DNA of 24,401 nucleotides from JBOFCS01 sp051646185 (lineage in GTDB: Bacteria > Actinomycetota > Actinomycetes > Mycobacteriales > Mycobacteriaceae). The stretch covers positions 1 through 24,401 of the forward strand of contig JBOFCS010000196.1 of NCBI GenBank assembly GCA_051646185.1. The letters are read 5' to 3'. This document shows positions 15,425 to 23,411 of this stretch, piece by piece (position 1 is the first letter of the stretch; every line of letters starts with the position of its first letter). The notes under the pieces were generated by a model. That model did no database searches and was not told where the DNA came from. It saw only the letters and a list, made by a program, of their open reading frames with translations. Position numbers and translations under genes: made by a program.

Positions 15425-16510
15425 ATGGACCAGCCCAGGCGTCACCCGGAACTACGCGACACAGTCGCAAGACTTGCCCCTGGGCAAGCCTTGCGTGACG
15501 GATTAGAACGTATTCTGCGCGGTAGGACCGGAGCACTCATTGTGCTTGGCTATGACGACGATGTCGAAGCAATCTGTGACGGTGGCTTCCAGCTTGACGT
15601 TCAGTTTGCCCCAACCAGACTTCGCGAACTGTCAAAAATGGACGGTGCTGTTGTACTTTCCACTGACGGTACGCGAATATTGCGAGCCAATGTACAGCTG
15701 GTACCAGATCCCTCCATCCCCACTGAGGAGTCTGGCACTCGACACCGTTCTGCCGAACGAACTGCAATACAAACTGGCTACCCTGTCATTTCGGTCAGTC
15801 ATTCCATGAGCATCGTCAGCGTATACGTGGCTGGAGTTCGACATGTCATCGAAGGTTCCTCCACAATCCTTTCTCGAGCCAACCAAGCTGTCGCCACCCT
15901 TGAGCGGTACAAAATGCGACTAGATGAGGTCACCAATCAACTATCCAGTGCTGAAATTGAAGATTTTGTCACCCTGCGCGATGCCATGACCGTTGTTCAG
16001 CGGTTAGAGATGGTACGACGAATTTCCATCGAAATTGATCGAGATGTTGTAGAACTGGGCACCGACGGTCGACAACTAGCATTACAGCTGGAAGAACTTG
16101 TTGGAGATAATGACACGGCTCGTGAACTCATCGTCAGAGATTACTTTGCTGGCCCAGAACAACCTTCAAGCCAAGAAATCGAAAATACACTGACGGCTTT
16201 GGACGCACTATCGGATGCAGATCTCCTTGATTTCACCGCATTGTCACGAGCCTTTGGCTACCCCCCCACCATAGAGGCGCAAGATACTTCCATGAGTCCA
16301 CGTGGTTATCGCATTATGTCACGCATACCCCGACTGCAGTTTGCCCATATCGATCGTCTGGTTCGAGCTTTTGGATCGTTACAGGGATTACTTGCAGCAA
16401 CAGCAGCCGACTTACAGTCGGTTGATGGCATTGGCGGACTGTGGGCCCGGCATATCCGCGAAGGACTGTCTCGGCTAGCCGAATCAAGCATCTCTGAGCG
16501 TTACGAATAA
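15425..16510 (+). CDS. disA: DNA integrity scanning protein DisA, diadenylate cyclase
   Basis: Synthesises c-di-AMP from two ATP and pauses at DNA branch points. The 361-residue protein has the N-terminal DAC domain with both catalytic motifs intact, DGA at residues 73-75 and RHR at 106-108 (GTRHRSAERTA). A central helical spine follows (about 150-290) and a C-terminal helix-hairpin-helix DNA-binding domain (SIQ-like LQSVDGIGGLWARHIREGL). ATG 15425 has AAAGAGG seven bases upstream. Length is typical. In M. tuberculosis it directly follows radA; here three genes intervene, so it probably has its own promoter in the 52-base gap shared with the thioesterase gene. Confidence 0.96.
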   Translation: MDQPRRHPELRDTVARLAPGQALRDGLERILRGRTGALIVLGYDDDVEAICDGGFQLDVQFAPTRLRELSKMDGAVVLSTDGTRILRANVQLVPDPSIPTEESGTRHRSAERTAIQTGYPVISVSHSMSIVSVYVAGVRHVIEGSSTILSRANQAVATLERYKMRLDEVTNQLSSAEIEDFVTLRDAMTVVQRLEMVRRISIEIDRDVVELGTDGRQLALQLEELVGDNDTARELIVRDYFAGPEQPSSQEIENTLTALDALSDADLLDFTALSRAFGYPPTIEAQDTSMSPRGYRIMSRIPRLQFAHIDRLVRAFGSLQGLLAATAADLQSVDGIGGLWARHIREGLSRLAESSISERYE

Positions 16511-16520
16511 CCCCGAGTTT

Positions 16521-16556
16521 CATACTTCTAAGGCATTCACTGTGTAGAAGAGTATG
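16521..16556. terminator. Imperfect hairpin after disA
   Basis: CATACTTCTA (16521-16530) faces TAGAA-GA-GTATG (16545-16556): ten base pairs with a two-base bulge and a 14-base loop, ten bases past the disA stop. No T-run follows, so it is only a candidate transcription end between disA and the P450 operon. Confidence 0.3.
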
Positions 16557-16591
16557 CAAACCCTATTTGTTCACAGGAACCTGATGCTCAG

Positions 16592-16683
16592 TTGACTGTG
16601 TCCTAAAACATCAAATACCTGTCCGTTGCGGTCATTATACGGAGCACACTAGACGTATACCGTGTGATGGATCACGTTCCATC
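16592..16683 (+). promoter_or_regulatory. Dyad-rich putative control region of the P450 operon
   Basis: The gap before the P450 gene holds TTGACT (16592-16597, -35-like) and TATACG/TATACC -10-like hexamers at 16636 and 16656, although no pair has ideal spacing. Several inverted repeats overlap here: TATACG (16636-16641) with CGTATA (16654-16659); CACAC (16645-16649) with GTGTG (16662-16666); the palindrome GTGATGGATCAC (16664-16675); and GATGGA (16666-16671) with TCCATC (16678-16683). The density suggests regulator binding. TGTGA-N4-TCACG resembles but does not fit the GlxR site, which has six central bases. Confidence 0.45.
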
Positions 16684-16725
16684 GTGTCCGCACCATTAGT
16701 CAAACAGGCATAGAAAGAGGCTCTG

Positions 16726-18237
16726 ATGCAACTCCCTATGGATGATAAATCGAGGCCCAACAGGTCTGAACGTCAGGTTAAGGCACTAGACAACCGCCCA
16801 TCGCGACGCTTACCAACAGCGAAAATGACCTACGAAACACTGCGGATGGGACTGCATCTTGACCGAGGCTTGATCCCAAACTTGACATCAAGCGAAGTTA
16901 GTCGTGTTCGGCTTGGCGGAAGACGCTTCATTTCCCTAAATCACCCCGATGCTGCACACCATATTCTAACAACTAGTCGTCTAAAGTACATAAAATCTAA
17001 TGAATACGAGGCTATTGGTCTTGCTGCTGGAATCAATCTACTTACCGATGAGGGCGATTCATGGTCGAAACATCGCGCAATTTTGAACCCTAAGTTTTCT
17101 AAAAGAAATTTAGACGAAATTTTTGATTCGATGGTTGATCCTATAGACACCATGGTAAAGGAACGCTTGAACCAAGTCGGTCTTATAAGATTTGACATGC
17201 ATGAAGAAATGGTTCAAATGACTTTACGAGTGGTTGCTAACTCTTTATTTAGTCAGGACTTTGGTGAAATTGTTGAAAACATGAATGAACTTGCCACTAA
17301 AGGACTACATTCAGCAGAAATTCTATTACGAGTAGGATTAGTTGGCTTAATTCCAAGCACAATGTGGAGATTACTATCTAAACTGGCTTATTCACGGCTA
17401 CCCACACCACCACCTTTCGCTGCAATTCAAGAAGTTGCAAAAGGTTTAGAGATCGCTGTCAACAATATTGTTGACGAGAGAATTGCAAACCCCACCAATA
17501 CTTCCGATCTTCTGAATATGCTACTTAAAGCGGAGAATGGCACCTTACCCAAACAACGTATCCGCGATGAAGCTTTGACTTTCATGCTAGCAGGACATGA
17601 AACAACGGCAAACGCACTATCGTGGTTTTGGTATCTTATGGCGATAAACCCAACAGCGCGCAACCGTATGCTTGCCGAAGTCGATTCAGTATTAGGTGAC
17701 AAAAGAATAACTTCAGCACATCTTGCCCACTTACCTTGGACCACTGCTTGTATACAGGAATCGCAAAGATACTTTTCTGCAGTACCAATGATACTGCGAA
17801 CTGCAATCGAAGACGATATTTTTAGTGGGCACCTGATTAGACGTGGAACAAGTGTACTCATACCAATCCAAGCAATACATCACGACACCCGTTTTTGGGA
17901 TGAGCCAAGCAATTTCAATCCTGAAAGGTTTTTGCAAGATTCACCAAAGCCATACAGATCCTCTTTTCTTCCATTCGGAGGGGGGAGGCGAGTATGTATT
18001 GGTCAAAGTTTCGCTCTAATGGAAATGGTAGCCATCGCTTCAACTATGAGCCAGCACTTTACTTTTGATTTAGTTCCGGCGCATCCAGTAATACCGGCCC
18101 AGTCTTTAACCCTTCGACCTAAATACGGCATACACATGCTGGCTAAACCGCGGATAGACACAATCAGTAAAGATATCAGCATAGAATCCGAAGTAGAATT
18201 GGCCACTACCTGCCCAGTTCCAGAAGGGCATAGGTAA
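16726..18237 (+). CDS. Cytochrome P450 monooxygenase
   Basis: Heme-thiolate monooxygenase, probably hydroxylating a hydrophobic substrate. All P450 hallmarks are intact: the I-helix oxygen-activating AGHETT (289-294), the K-helix ESQR (345-348), an NPERF meander motif, and the heme loop FGGGRRVCIG with axial Cys424. At 503 residues it is longer than most soluble bacterial P450s (about 400-450), with extra sequence at both ends, and lacks an N-terminal membrane anchor. The I-helix and heme-loop wording resembles the eukaryote-like P450s of mycobacteria (CYP135-138 group), which is my comparison from memory. ATG 16726 has AAAGAGG five bases upstream. No ferredoxin or reductase gene is nearby. 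It leads an operon with the SDR, BVMO and hydrolase. Confidence 0.93.
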   Translation: MQLPMDDKSRPNRSERQVKALDNRPSRRLPTAKMTYETLRMGLHLDRGLIPNLTSSEVSRVRLGGRRFISLNHPDAAHHILTTSRLKYIKSNEYEAIGLAAGINLLTDEGDSWSKHRAILNPKFSKRNLDEIFDSMVDPIDTMVKERLNQVGLIRFDMHEEMVQMTLRVVANSLFSQDFGEIVENMNELATKGLHSAEILLRVGLVGLIPSTMWRLLSKLAYSRLPTPPPFAAIQEVAKGLEIAVNNIVDERIANPTNTSDLLNMLLKAENGTLPKQRIRDEALTFMLAGHETTANALSWFWYLMAINPTARNRMLAEVDSVLGDKRITSAHLAHLPWTTACIQESQRYFSAVPMILRTAIEDDIFSGHLIRRGTSVLIPIQAIHHDTRFWDEPSNFNPERFLQDSPKPYRSSFLPFGGGRRVCIGQSFALMEMVAIASTMSQHFTFDLVPAHPVIPAQSLTLRPKYGIHMLAKPRIDTISKDISIESEVELATTCPVPEGHR

Positions 18238-18240
18238 ATT

Positions 18241-19029
18241 ATGTCTGGGGTACAAAATCCTAAACTTGTTGTGGTGACCGGCGCCGGTAGTGGTATTGGA
18301 AGAGCCACAGCATTAAAATTTTCCAAGCAGGGAGCCGCAGTTATTTGTTTAGATATAAACCAGGAATCTGCTATTAATACAGCAAGAGCATGTGGTTCAC
18401 ATGGTATTGCTTACGGTTGCGATGTAGGAAATTATGAGGAATTAAAATCTATTGCAGAAATCGTTGAATTAGAATACGGGCCTATAGAAGTACTGATTAA
18501 CAACGCAGGTGTCGGAGTCAGTGGTGATTTTCTCGACTACCCTGAAGACGCGTGGACCTGGATACGATCAGTAAATCTAGACGGAGTTATAAATGGATGC
18601 AGGGCTTTTGGTGAGAAAATGGTAAAAAGAGAATATGGCCATGTGGTTAATATCTCGTCTGGCTTGGGCTACATTCCCAATCGACGCATGGCGGCATACT
18701 GTACAACAAAAGCAGGTGTTCTCATGTTCTCGCAATGCCTAAGAGCTGACTGGGCGCGACGGAATGTAGGAGTAAGTGTCGTTTGTCCTGGGGTAATTAA
18801 TACACCAATCCTTCAAGCATCCAAGCTATATGGCGTTAAAGAAATTGAAAAGAAAAGATTTGCTTGGGGATTCCAACACGGACATCCCCCTGCAAAAGTT
18901 GCAACCGCAATAACTCGGGCGATCCAGAAAAATAAATCGATTGTCCCGGTAGGCTTAGAATCACACCTTGGTTATCACGCCATGAGAATTCTGCCCTCTA
19001 CAATACGCGACTTTGGAGGACGAATATGA
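18241..19029 (+). CDS. Short-chain dehydrogenase/reductase (classical SDR)
   Basis: NAD(P)-dependent oxidoreductase of 262 residues, probably interconverting an alcohol and a ketone. The cofactor loop TGAGSGIG is at residues 13-20, NNAG at 87-90, and the catalytic tetrad is complete: Asn112, Ser140, Tyr153 and Lys157 (YCTTK). An Asp at residue 38, ending the second strand (CLDIN), usually indicates NAD(H) preference. ATG 18241 is only three bases after the P450 stop, with AGG about eight bases upstream. Its TGA overlaps the monooxygenase ATG by four bases. Placed between a P450 and a Baeyer-Villiger enzyme, it most simply oxidises the P450's alcohol product to a ketone; that role is inferred. 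Confidence 0.92.
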   Translation: MSGVQNPKLVVVTGAGSGIGRATALKFSKQGAAVICLDINQESAINTARACGSHGIAYGCDVGNYEELKSIAEIVELEYGPIEVLINNAGVGVSGDFLDYPEDAWTWIRSVNLDGVINGCRAFGEKMVKREYGHVVNISSGLGYIPNRRMAAYCTTKAGVLMFSQCLRADWARRNVGVSVVCPGVINTPILQASKLYGVKEIEKKRFAWGFQHGHPPAKVATAITRAIQKNKSIVPVGLESHLGYHAMRILPSTIRDFGGRI

Positions 19030-20513
19030 GAGATTTTGTTGAAGTAGTAATAATTGGAGCTGGATTTGCTGGAATTGGAGCCGCAATTAAGTTACAAGAA
19101 AAAGGCTATAAAGATTGGGAAATTATTGAAGCAGGGGAAGGTATAGGGGGAACCTGGCACTGGAATACTTACCCCGGAGTTGCAGTCGATATTCCATCAT
19201 TTAGTTACCAGTTTTCTTTTGCACAACAGCCAGATTGGTCACGAACATATGCAAAAGGGAATGAGCTAAAAGCATACGCTGAAAATATTGTTGACAAATT
19301 TAAAATTAGAGACCGAATAAGACTTAACTGTAAAGTAGATAAAGCTTCTTGGATAGAAGAAAAAACTCATTGGAGCATCGAGCTATCTAGTGGAAGAAAG
19401 CTATATGCGCGCTATCTAGTAAATGCAAGTGGAGTACTAACTAGTCCTAAGCTACCCGATATCAATGGGATTGAAAATTTTAGCGGTGTAACGGTGCACA
19501 CCGCCCGCTGGGACGATAAGATAGAATTATCCGGCAAACGTGTAGCAATTATTGGAACCGGAGCATCTGCAATTCAAGTTATCCCTGAAATAACCCCCGT
19601 TGTTAACCATCTCACGGTCTTTCAACGAACCCCCATCTGGTGTTTCCCCAAACCTGATATTTCTTTATCTAGATTTCAAAAAATATTACGAATCCCAGGG
19701 GCACTAAAGGCAGCAAGGCTGCTTAGTCAAGTTTTTGTTGAAATAACGTTTCCTCTTCCAGCGCAGTTTCATACGCGATTCCCTTTAGCTAAATATTCAG
19801 AAAAGGTTGGAAAATGGTGGTTGAAGAAACAAGTTCACGATCCACAAACACGGGAAAAGCTGACACCGCAATATGGGCTAGGATGTAAGCGTCCAAGCTT
19901 TCATAACAGCTATTTAGCAACATTCAACAGAAAAAACATTAGCTTAGAAACCACTCCTATCCGTGAAGTAACATCGACTGGCATCCTTACATCAGACGGA
20001 ACCCATCACATAGTAGATGTACTTATCCTGGCCACAGGTTTTAAAGTAATGGAAACTGACAATATTCCTACCTATGACTTAGTCGGCTTGAACGGTAAAA
20101 CCTTAGAAGAATTTTGGGACGCCAATAGACTTCAAGCTTATGAAGGTATCTCAATACCAGGATTCCCTAATTTTTTTACAGTATTTGGGCCATATGGATA
20201 TGTCGGTTCTTCTTATTTTGCCCTTATTGAAGCTCAGACGCACCATATTATCCGTTGTCTAGAACAAGCAAAGCTAACCCAGGCTAACCGCATTGAAATT
20301 ACTTCGGAAGCAAATAAACGATACTTTGCTAAAATGATGAAACATCGCCACACTCAAGTTTTCTGGCATCAATCGTGCAGCAATTCAAACAGCTACTACT
20401 TTGATAAGAAGGGCGATGTGGCACTCCGGCGAGGAACAACAGCTGGGGCCGCATGGAGTAGCCGCAACTTCCCTCTTCACGATTACTCTTTTACCGAAAA
20501 GGGGCAGTCATGA
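19026..20513 (+). CDS. Baeyer-Villiger-type flavin monooxygenase (MymA/EthA-like)
   Basis: Class B flavoprotein monooxygenase of 495 residues that should insert oxygen next to a ketone using FAD, NADPH and O2. FAD-binding GAGFAG is at residues 11-16, followed by GGTWHWNTYPG (41-51). The Baeyer-Villiger fingerprint F-x-G-x3-H-x3-W-D is fully present as FSGVTVHTARWD (152-163), and the second dinucleotide motif IIGTGASAIQ begins at residue 175. This places it with mycobacterial MymA (Rv3083) and EthA rather than with simple N-hydroxylating FMOs. GGAGGA (19015-19020) lies five bases before ATG 19026. It overlaps the SDR and hydrolase genes by four bases each. The gene is notably AT-rich (bases 19261-19320 hold 17 G+C of 60). 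Confidence 0.93.
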   Translation: MRDFVEVVIIGAGFAGIGAAIKLQEKGYKDWEIIEAGEGIGGTWHWNTYPGVAVDIPSFSYQFSFAQQPDWSRTYAKGNELKAYAENIVDKFKIRDRIRLNCKVDKASWIEEKTHWSIELSSGRKLYARYLVNASGVLTSPKLPDINGIENFSGVTVHTARWDDKIELSGKRVAIIGTGASAIQVIPEITPVVNHLTVFQRTPIWCFPKPDISLSRFQKILRIPGALKAARLLSQVFVEITFPLPAQFHTRFPLAKYSEKVGKWWLKKQVHDPQTREKLTPQYGLGCKRPSFHNSYLATFNRKNISLETTPIREVTSTGILTSDGTHHIVDVLILATGFKVMETDNIPTYDLVGLNGKTLEEFWDANRLQAYEGISIPGFPNFFTVFGPYGYVGSSYFALIEAQTHHIIRCLEQAKLTQANRIEITSEANKRYFAKMMKHRHTQVFWHQSCSNSNSYYFDKKGDVALRRGTTAGAAWSSRNFPLHDYSFTEKGQS

Positions 20514-21394
20514 GCAACCAATTTTCCAATGCAACTGTCGATCTACAAGTCGAATACACTGTAGTTGATGGTATATATACAAGATTACTAAAAGTAGAGG
20601 GAAAAGGTCCTACTCTGCTGTTTATTCACGGCTACACCGACTCTGCCGATACCTGGAGAGCCGTGCTAAAACGGCAGCAATTGCTAAATAGATCAGCAAT
20701 TGCTATCGATCTTCCACATCATGGAGAAGCCGAAGAACTTTCTGAAATATCAACCATTGAAGCGCTCGATAAGTTTATTGCTGCTGCAATCAAACTTGCG
20801 GATCACGGTGAAGGAGTTATCCTAGTCGGAAACTCCCTAGGCGCTTTACTCTCAGTTCGTGCAGCACAAGCTCAATTTCCTAGTTTACTTAGCGCTTTAG
20901 CGCTAGGCGCACCTGGAAACAGAATACATCCAGCTTTAGAACCACTTCTTAAGGTAGCACCTATTCTGCTATTTTTTTTACGGTATAAGGGGGTTATAAA
21001 TCCAGTTACAAAGTGGATCATAAGTGAAATATTTGTCCAAAGTTGCATTCGAAAAAAGGTAACACCCCAATTAAAATCCCGGTATAGCAATCATCTCAAA
21101 CCTCAAGTCTTGGCAGAACAAGTCAAACTCGGAGCAAAAATTGTGCCTAACCTAAGCACTATATTAGCCGGATTCGAAAAAAGGAGCAGTAACATGCGGA
21201 TCACACTCTGGTGGGGCAGTGATGATCTCATTTGCCCAGTCCGTGGCGCCGGACCATACAACAACATTGGAAGAATACAGATAATTGAGGGCGCACCACA
21301 TTGCCCCCAATTATCTGATCCCGATCTTGTGCTATCAATCATCGACGACCATGAAGCCTGGTCCAAGTCGAAACCTAGTAGCGCTACTAAATAA
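20510..21394 (+). CDS. Alpha/beta hydrolase
   Basis: Esterase or lactonase-type hydrolase of 294 residues. The oxyanion segment FIHGYTDSADTW (38-49), nucleophile elbow GNSLG with Ser109, a catalytic Asp at 238 or 239 (WWGSDDLICP) and His264 (GAPHCPQL) form a complete triad. No signal peptide is present, so it acts in the cytoplasm. AAAAGGGG (20497-20504) lies five bases before ATG 20510, which overlaps the monooxygenase stop. Next to a Baeyer-Villiger enzyme the obvious role is cleavage of the ester or lactone product, as proposed for BVMO-hydrolase pairs in steroid, alicyclic and ketone degradation; LipR holds the comparable slot in the mymA operon. The substrate is not predictable from sequence. 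Confidence 0.9.
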   Translation: MSNQFSNATVDLQVEYTVVDGIYTRLLKVEGKGPTLLFIHGYTDSADTWRAVLKRQQLLNRSAIAIDLPHHGEAEELSEISTIEALDKFIAAAIKLADHGEGVILVGNSLGALLSVRAAQAQFPSLLSALALGAPGNRIHPALEPLLKVAPILLFFLRYKGVINPVTKWIISEIFVQSCIRKKVTPQLKSRYSNHLKPQVLAEQVKLGAKIVPNLSTILAGFEKRSSNMRITLWWGSDDLICPVRGAGPYNNIGRIQIIEGAPHCPQLSDPDLVLSIIDDHEAWSKSKPSSATK

Positions 21395-21541
21395 ATTTCT
21401 TTGCTTGCACCCGGTAACTCGATCAGATTCTGCATAATGGGTAAATGACTACTCAATTAATTAAATTAGCATTTCATAACCCGTGGACCTTAAAACCCCA
21501 CAGTGGCTTAACTAGTTAGATTAAACGACAACACAAGGCCT

Positions 21542-22570
21542 ATGAGTACAAATTCACACCAAATTTATCATCCGGTACTTGCCACGAGGCATCTCTATGC
21601 TGTTGCTATAGAACTTGGCGTTCCGTCCTTTGACATTTTAGTTGGTACGCAATTAAGACCTATAGATTTAGCAGAATCTAGCCGAATGATTTCAGCCGAA
21701 GAAGAAATCATCGTGCTAAGAAATATTTTGATGCATTACCCCGATGCCACAAAACTAGGTGCACTAACAGGACAACGATTTGATGTCGCAAATCTTGGCT
21801 TGCTCGGATTCGCTGTTACGGCAAGTGCAACAATCAGAGAGTTAATAGAAATAACACTCCGTTTCTTCACTCTAACGATGCTGCATGTGAGTATCGTTAT
21901 CACAGAGAATCCGGACTCAGTTAGCTTAGAGTTTCGATCGGAGCATATTTCTCCTGATATAAAGAAATTCTTTTTAACTCGAGATTTTATCGGAATTATA
22001 TCTACCGTAACACCTTTTTTAGCTCCATTGCTTACCAAATATGGCTCAAAAATAACAATAACCACTCAACTCGACAAAAAAATAATTGAGCCTTTAGTGC
22101 GAAACCTCCCCATCAATATCCACTTTGGTGGATATTTCAACGGTGCAGAATTTCCAATCGAAATGTTAGATACACCTTTACCTCAAGCTGACTCCCTGAC
22201 TGTAGATGCATGCGTAACCCAGTGCGAAGAAATTCTGCAGAAGTTACACTCAAGTGAAGGCATTGCAGCACAAGTTCGTTTAAAATTTATAGAAAACCCT
22301 TCCCTTGCACCCTGCTTGGATGACGTAGCGCAATCCTTGCATTTGCACTCCCGAACCCTAAGAAGGCGGCTCGCCGAAGAGAATACTTCATGGCGTAGAA
22401 TTTCAAACGAAGTAAGGTCAGCTCTCGCAGTTGAGCTACTACTTCAAGTAGGTCTCAGTGTAGAGCAAGTAGCTCGGCGCCTTGGGTACAGTGAAACTTC
22501 CGCCTTTTCAAGGGCCTTTGCAAGTTGGTATGGGCTATCACCCCGTGAATATCGTATGCAGATGACTTAG
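21542..22570 (+). CDS. AraC-family transcriptional regulator (VirS/OruR-like)
   Basis: Regulator of 342 residues. An N-terminal ligand-sensing domain of the Arabinose_bd type (PF12625; about residues 20-200, including GLLGFAVTASATIRELIEITLRFF) precedes a C-terminal AraC double helix-turn-helix (about 255-340). The second motif, with RRLGYSETSAFSRAFASWYGLSPREYR, is canonical. This architecture is shared with VirS, activator of the M. tuberculosis mymA operon, where the regulator is divergent rather than downstream. AAGG lies four bases before ATG 21542. The 147-base gap after the hydrolase contains CATAAT at 21433-21438 and suggests separate transcription. It likely controls the P450-SDR-BVMO-hydrolase genes; that is inference. 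Confidence 0.9.
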   Translation: MSTNSHQIYHPVLATRHLYAVAIELGVPSFDILVGTQLRPIDLAESSRMISAEEEIIVLRNILMHYPDATKLGALTGQRFDVANLGLLGFAVTASATIRELIEITLRFFTLTMLHVSIVITENPDSVSLEFRSEHISPDIKKFFLTRDFIGIISTVTPFLAPLLTKYGSKITITTQLDKKIIEPLVRNLPINIHFGGYFNGAEFPIEMLDTPLPQADSLTVDACVTQCEEILQKLHSSEGIAAQVRLKFIENPSLAPCLDDVAQSLHLHSRTLRRRLAEENTSWRRISNEVRSALAVELLLQVGLSVEQVARRLGYSETSAFSRAFASWYGLSPREYRMQMT

Positions 22571-22611
22571 CATCAATAATGGCTACCATATTCAGCTCAT
22601 CAACTCTGCCA

Positions 22612-22656
22612 CACCAGCTTTTGAATATTATTCAGAAATATTGAATGGCACTGGTG
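22612..22656. terminator. Weak hairpin between convergent araC-type gene and anchored-protein gene
   Basis: CACCAG (22612-22617) pairs with CTGGTG (22651-22656), with a nested AATATT pair (22624-22629 and 22637-22642) and unequal internal loops. It covers the 57-base gap between convergent genes and the first codons inside the minus-strand gene. There is no clean T-run; low confidence. Confidence 0.22.
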
Positions 22657-23365
22657 CGCTCCTTAGCTCGCCGAGCTGGACGACTAACTGATAGGCACCC
22701 GGGCCAATCTGTGGGCGTGGGGCAGGGCAACCGGGGGAAGAACCTGTACCAGACCAGGGTTGGACAAACTTTGCTTGTTCACCCGGAGCTAAAGGCCGGA
22801 CATCGGTTGCCGTGGAGGGGTAACAGTCGATATTTGACCAGATCCGGGTTTGGCCGCCAAGGGTGTACACCAAAGCCTGCTGTACACCAGCACCCACATC
22901 ACGAACACAGGGCACCGTCCCAATATTGGTAATAACAACACCAAATTCGGGGTTTTCACCCACCTTGTAGGTGGGTTTAGGGCTCTCGGCTTTAACAGCT
23001 AAAGTTTGATCTGGGCACACATCACCGGACTTAATCACAAGCTCAGGGGCAACACTGCTACTTGCAGCGGCTGAAGATACCGCTGCACCCGTGTTGCTCG
23101 TGCCCACAGTCCCGCCCTGTATCCCACTAATAATTGTCGGCCCAGTAGGTGTGGCTAGAACCGTCGATTTTAGGGAAGAACTTGCAACTACTGCAGTTGA
23201 ATCCCGGGCAGGATTGTTATCACCTCGAACAGTGACAGCAACCCACACAACTGCGACCGCAAGAAGAAGCACAATAGCTCCGGCAAGGGCTCGCCTACGA
23301 ACATAGACTTCACGGGGCAATGGGCCATTTGGTTCTAACACTTGCCCAACGGTAGTAGTAGGCAA
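22628..23365 (-). CDS. Membrane-anchored protein of unknown function (Rv3587c-type)
   Basis: Protein of 245 residues with one membrane segment (about residues 26-46) after a positively charged stretch VRRRA, so the rest lies outside the membrane. A Ser/Ala/Thr-rich linker (about 50-105) leads to a domain of roughly 135 residues with four cysteines (DVCPDQ, VPCVRD, DCYPST, PGCPAP), probably two disulfides, and a beta-rich pattern (VVITNIGTVPC, YQLVVQLGE). I recognise it by position: the same anchored protein sits between disA and carbonic anhydrase in M. tuberculosis. The only start before an upstream stop is TTG 23365, without a clear ribosome-binding site; a later TTG ahead of PREVYVRRR is possible. 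Function unknown. Confidence 0.75.
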   Translation of the reverse strand: MPTTTVGQVLEPNGPLPREVYVRRRALAGAIVLLLAVAVVWVAVTVRGDNNPARDSTAVVASSSLKSTVLATPTGPTIISGIQGGTVGTSNTGAAVSSAAASSSVAPELVIKSGDVCPDQTLAVKAESPKPTYKVGENPEFGVVITNIGTVPCVRDVGAGVQQALVYTLGGQTRIWSNIDCYPSTATDVRPLAPGEQAKFVQPWSGTGSSPGCPAPRPQIGPGAYQLVVQLGELRSAPVPFNISE

Positions 23366-23411
23366 GCCTTGTCCGCTTGACCAGGTGCGGCGTGTCGCAG
23401 AGCAAGGTCAG

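Noticed and set aside
16663..16676. GlxR (CRP-like) binding site before the P450 gene
   Set aside because: The halves TGTGA and TCACG are separated by four bases, whereas the GlxR consensus needs six and ends in TCACA; kept only as a generic palindrome.
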